Assembly (NCBI RefSeq): GCF_016808095.1
Contig: NC_068978.1
Coordinates: 24,482,806 to 24,546,805, forward strand
Reading direction: 5' to 3'
Source: Vigna angularis
Taxonomy: Eukaryota > Streptophyta > Magnoliopsida > Fabales > Fabaceae
DNA: 64,000 bases
Shown: in pieces, positions 62,831 through 64,000 of the stretch
Layout: each line of letters begins with the position of its first letter
Position numbering within the stretch: position 1 is the first letter of the stretch
Made by a program: the position numbers and the translations under genes
The notes under the pieces: model-generated
Databases searched by the model: none
Told to the model about the DNA's origin: nothing
The model's input: the letters and a program-made list of their open reading frames with translations, nothing else

Positions 62831-64000
62831 AAGCTTGTGGAAGTCTAAGCACAACAATAGGCATGGGAAGATAAACCAGCATAAAATATGCATTGATGAC
62901 CATCACCTAAGAATAAAATAATACAATAAAAATTATGTTACCTACTAACTTTAATCCACATTTTACAAAAAGTAAGACAAGGTTCATCCTTGAAGGTTGA
63001 ATGTACAACATGAGAATCAATTGAGAAAAAAATTGTACCTCATTGGTGAAGATGATTTTTAACCCATTGAAAAAGATTTCTCTTCTCCGGTCTTACTCAT
63101 TAGTAGTATAAATAAAACATGCCACAAATTTATAGTGTAGATTGTTGTTGAAAGTGTGAATTGAGAGAAGGGAAAGAGAGAGAAAAGAAACCTTGTTGAA
63201 GACTCCAATATTGCAATCCATGGTGACTTTCATGAGGAATAGATCATCGGTGAGGAGAAACTTTTCGAAATAAGAGAATTGAAGCAGTTTATGAAAGAAC
63301 ATCGTCACCGGTTAATGAGTGAGAGTATAGTGAAAGTATAGAGAGGAGGATGAAAACAACGAGAGTACATCAAAGATAAAATCTACCATGATAAAAAATA
63401 AAATTAAAGATATTATGTCAATTATAATAATAACTCAACATGCTATTTGTATTTTTAAATTAAAAATAATATAATAAATTTATATTTTATTACCAATTTA
63501 CTACCAGCCAACTTACTATGCTACTTAATATATAATAAGTTTCTTCACATTTACAATTATTCAATCGTGCACATAATTTATAATTATTATAATAAATAGT
63601 TATAAACTCTATTTTTTTTTCACAGAATAATCAAATTCATATGTACTCAATAACTAATTGATGTACTCAACTAAAAAAACCGAAAATCCTATAAATATAA
63701 ATTCATTATGTAAGAAGTACCCACTTAATTATCTTATTCACTTTAATACTCTTATTTTATAATTTGTCTAAATTCTTAGTGATTTGAATATTAAAAATCT
63801 TCTGAAAAACTCGGTGACCAATCCATGAAAGTACCAACTCCACTTCCTAAAAGTATCATTCTTTCTGCGTTAGAACCAAACCATTTTTTTTATATGAATA
63901 AAACTTAAATAAACATCCCGCTATTTGGGTATAGTAAATTGGAAGGAAAGAGCAACATTGACTGTATTAAGTTTTCTTTGTTGTTTTCCCTTCCACGTAA
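62831..64000. other. AT-rich intergenic, no recognised gene
   Basis: No gene, RNA or repeat recognised. The minus frame at 63308-63093 is short and unsupported. Confidence 0.4.

Overview
This is a window of plant nuclear DNA, most likely from a papilionoid legume. It is AT-rich and has intron-containing genes, long (AT)n microsatellites and dense transposon remains. The legume inference rests mainly on a RAM2-type glycerol-3-phosphate acyltransferase (a clade absent from Arabidopsis) and on familiar legume-style CACTA and MULE termini; I could not run a search to confirm it.

Only three ordinary host genes are well supported. They are an intronless BAHD acyltransferase (6946-8328, +), a two-exon GPAT of the RAM2 type (28784 down to 25642, -) and a four-exon PIP1 aquaporin (60725 down to 57756, -). 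Exon joins were set by reading-frame continuity, GT/AG borders and conserved protein motifs. No tRNA, rRNA or CRISPR locus was seen.

The rest is mobile DNA. 1-763 is the 3' end of a CACTA transposon. 4.7-5.8 kb holds a decayed Ty3/gypsy gag. 10.2-24.6 kb is a graveyard of Ty1/copia elements, mostly on the minus strand, with tRNA-Met-type primer sites and frameshifted gag. Nested in it are a 1341-bp solo LTR (19503-20843) and a 1143-bp non-autonomous CACTA element (22270-23412). Both have target duplications, and empty-site comparisons support both insertions. An API5 gene fragment sits at 16.0-16.3 kb.

29.0-32.8 kb is a CACTA-like element that carries two captured host-gene fragments: a 14-3-3 gene in sense and a BES1/BZR1 brassinosteroid transcription factor gene in antisense, lying between the 14-3-3 exons. 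14-3-3 proteins are known partners of BZR1. The BZR1 piece is split by another solo LTR (30545-31850). This element begins about 100 bp upstream of the predicted TATA box of the RAM2-like GPAT. That GPAT has also lost both catalytic aspartates of its N-terminal phosphatase motif.

32982-44842 is an 11.9-kb CACTA (En/Spm) element with a TAT target duplication and matching subterminal repeats. It carries an internally deleted TNP2 transposase and an apparently intact 11-exon gene of 742 codons, with a Transposase_24-like part and a C-terminal ULP1-like protease domain. A second copy of its 5' terminus lies inside it at 37779.

48.2-50.2 kb holds fused fragments of an epoxide hydrolase and a BAM/CLV1-type receptor kinase. 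52.3-53.4 kb is a MULE-like element with long degenerate inverted repeats. 55.3-56.7 kb contains retroelement debris and a 38-bp minisatellite. The remaining stretches are AT-rich with no recognisable gene.
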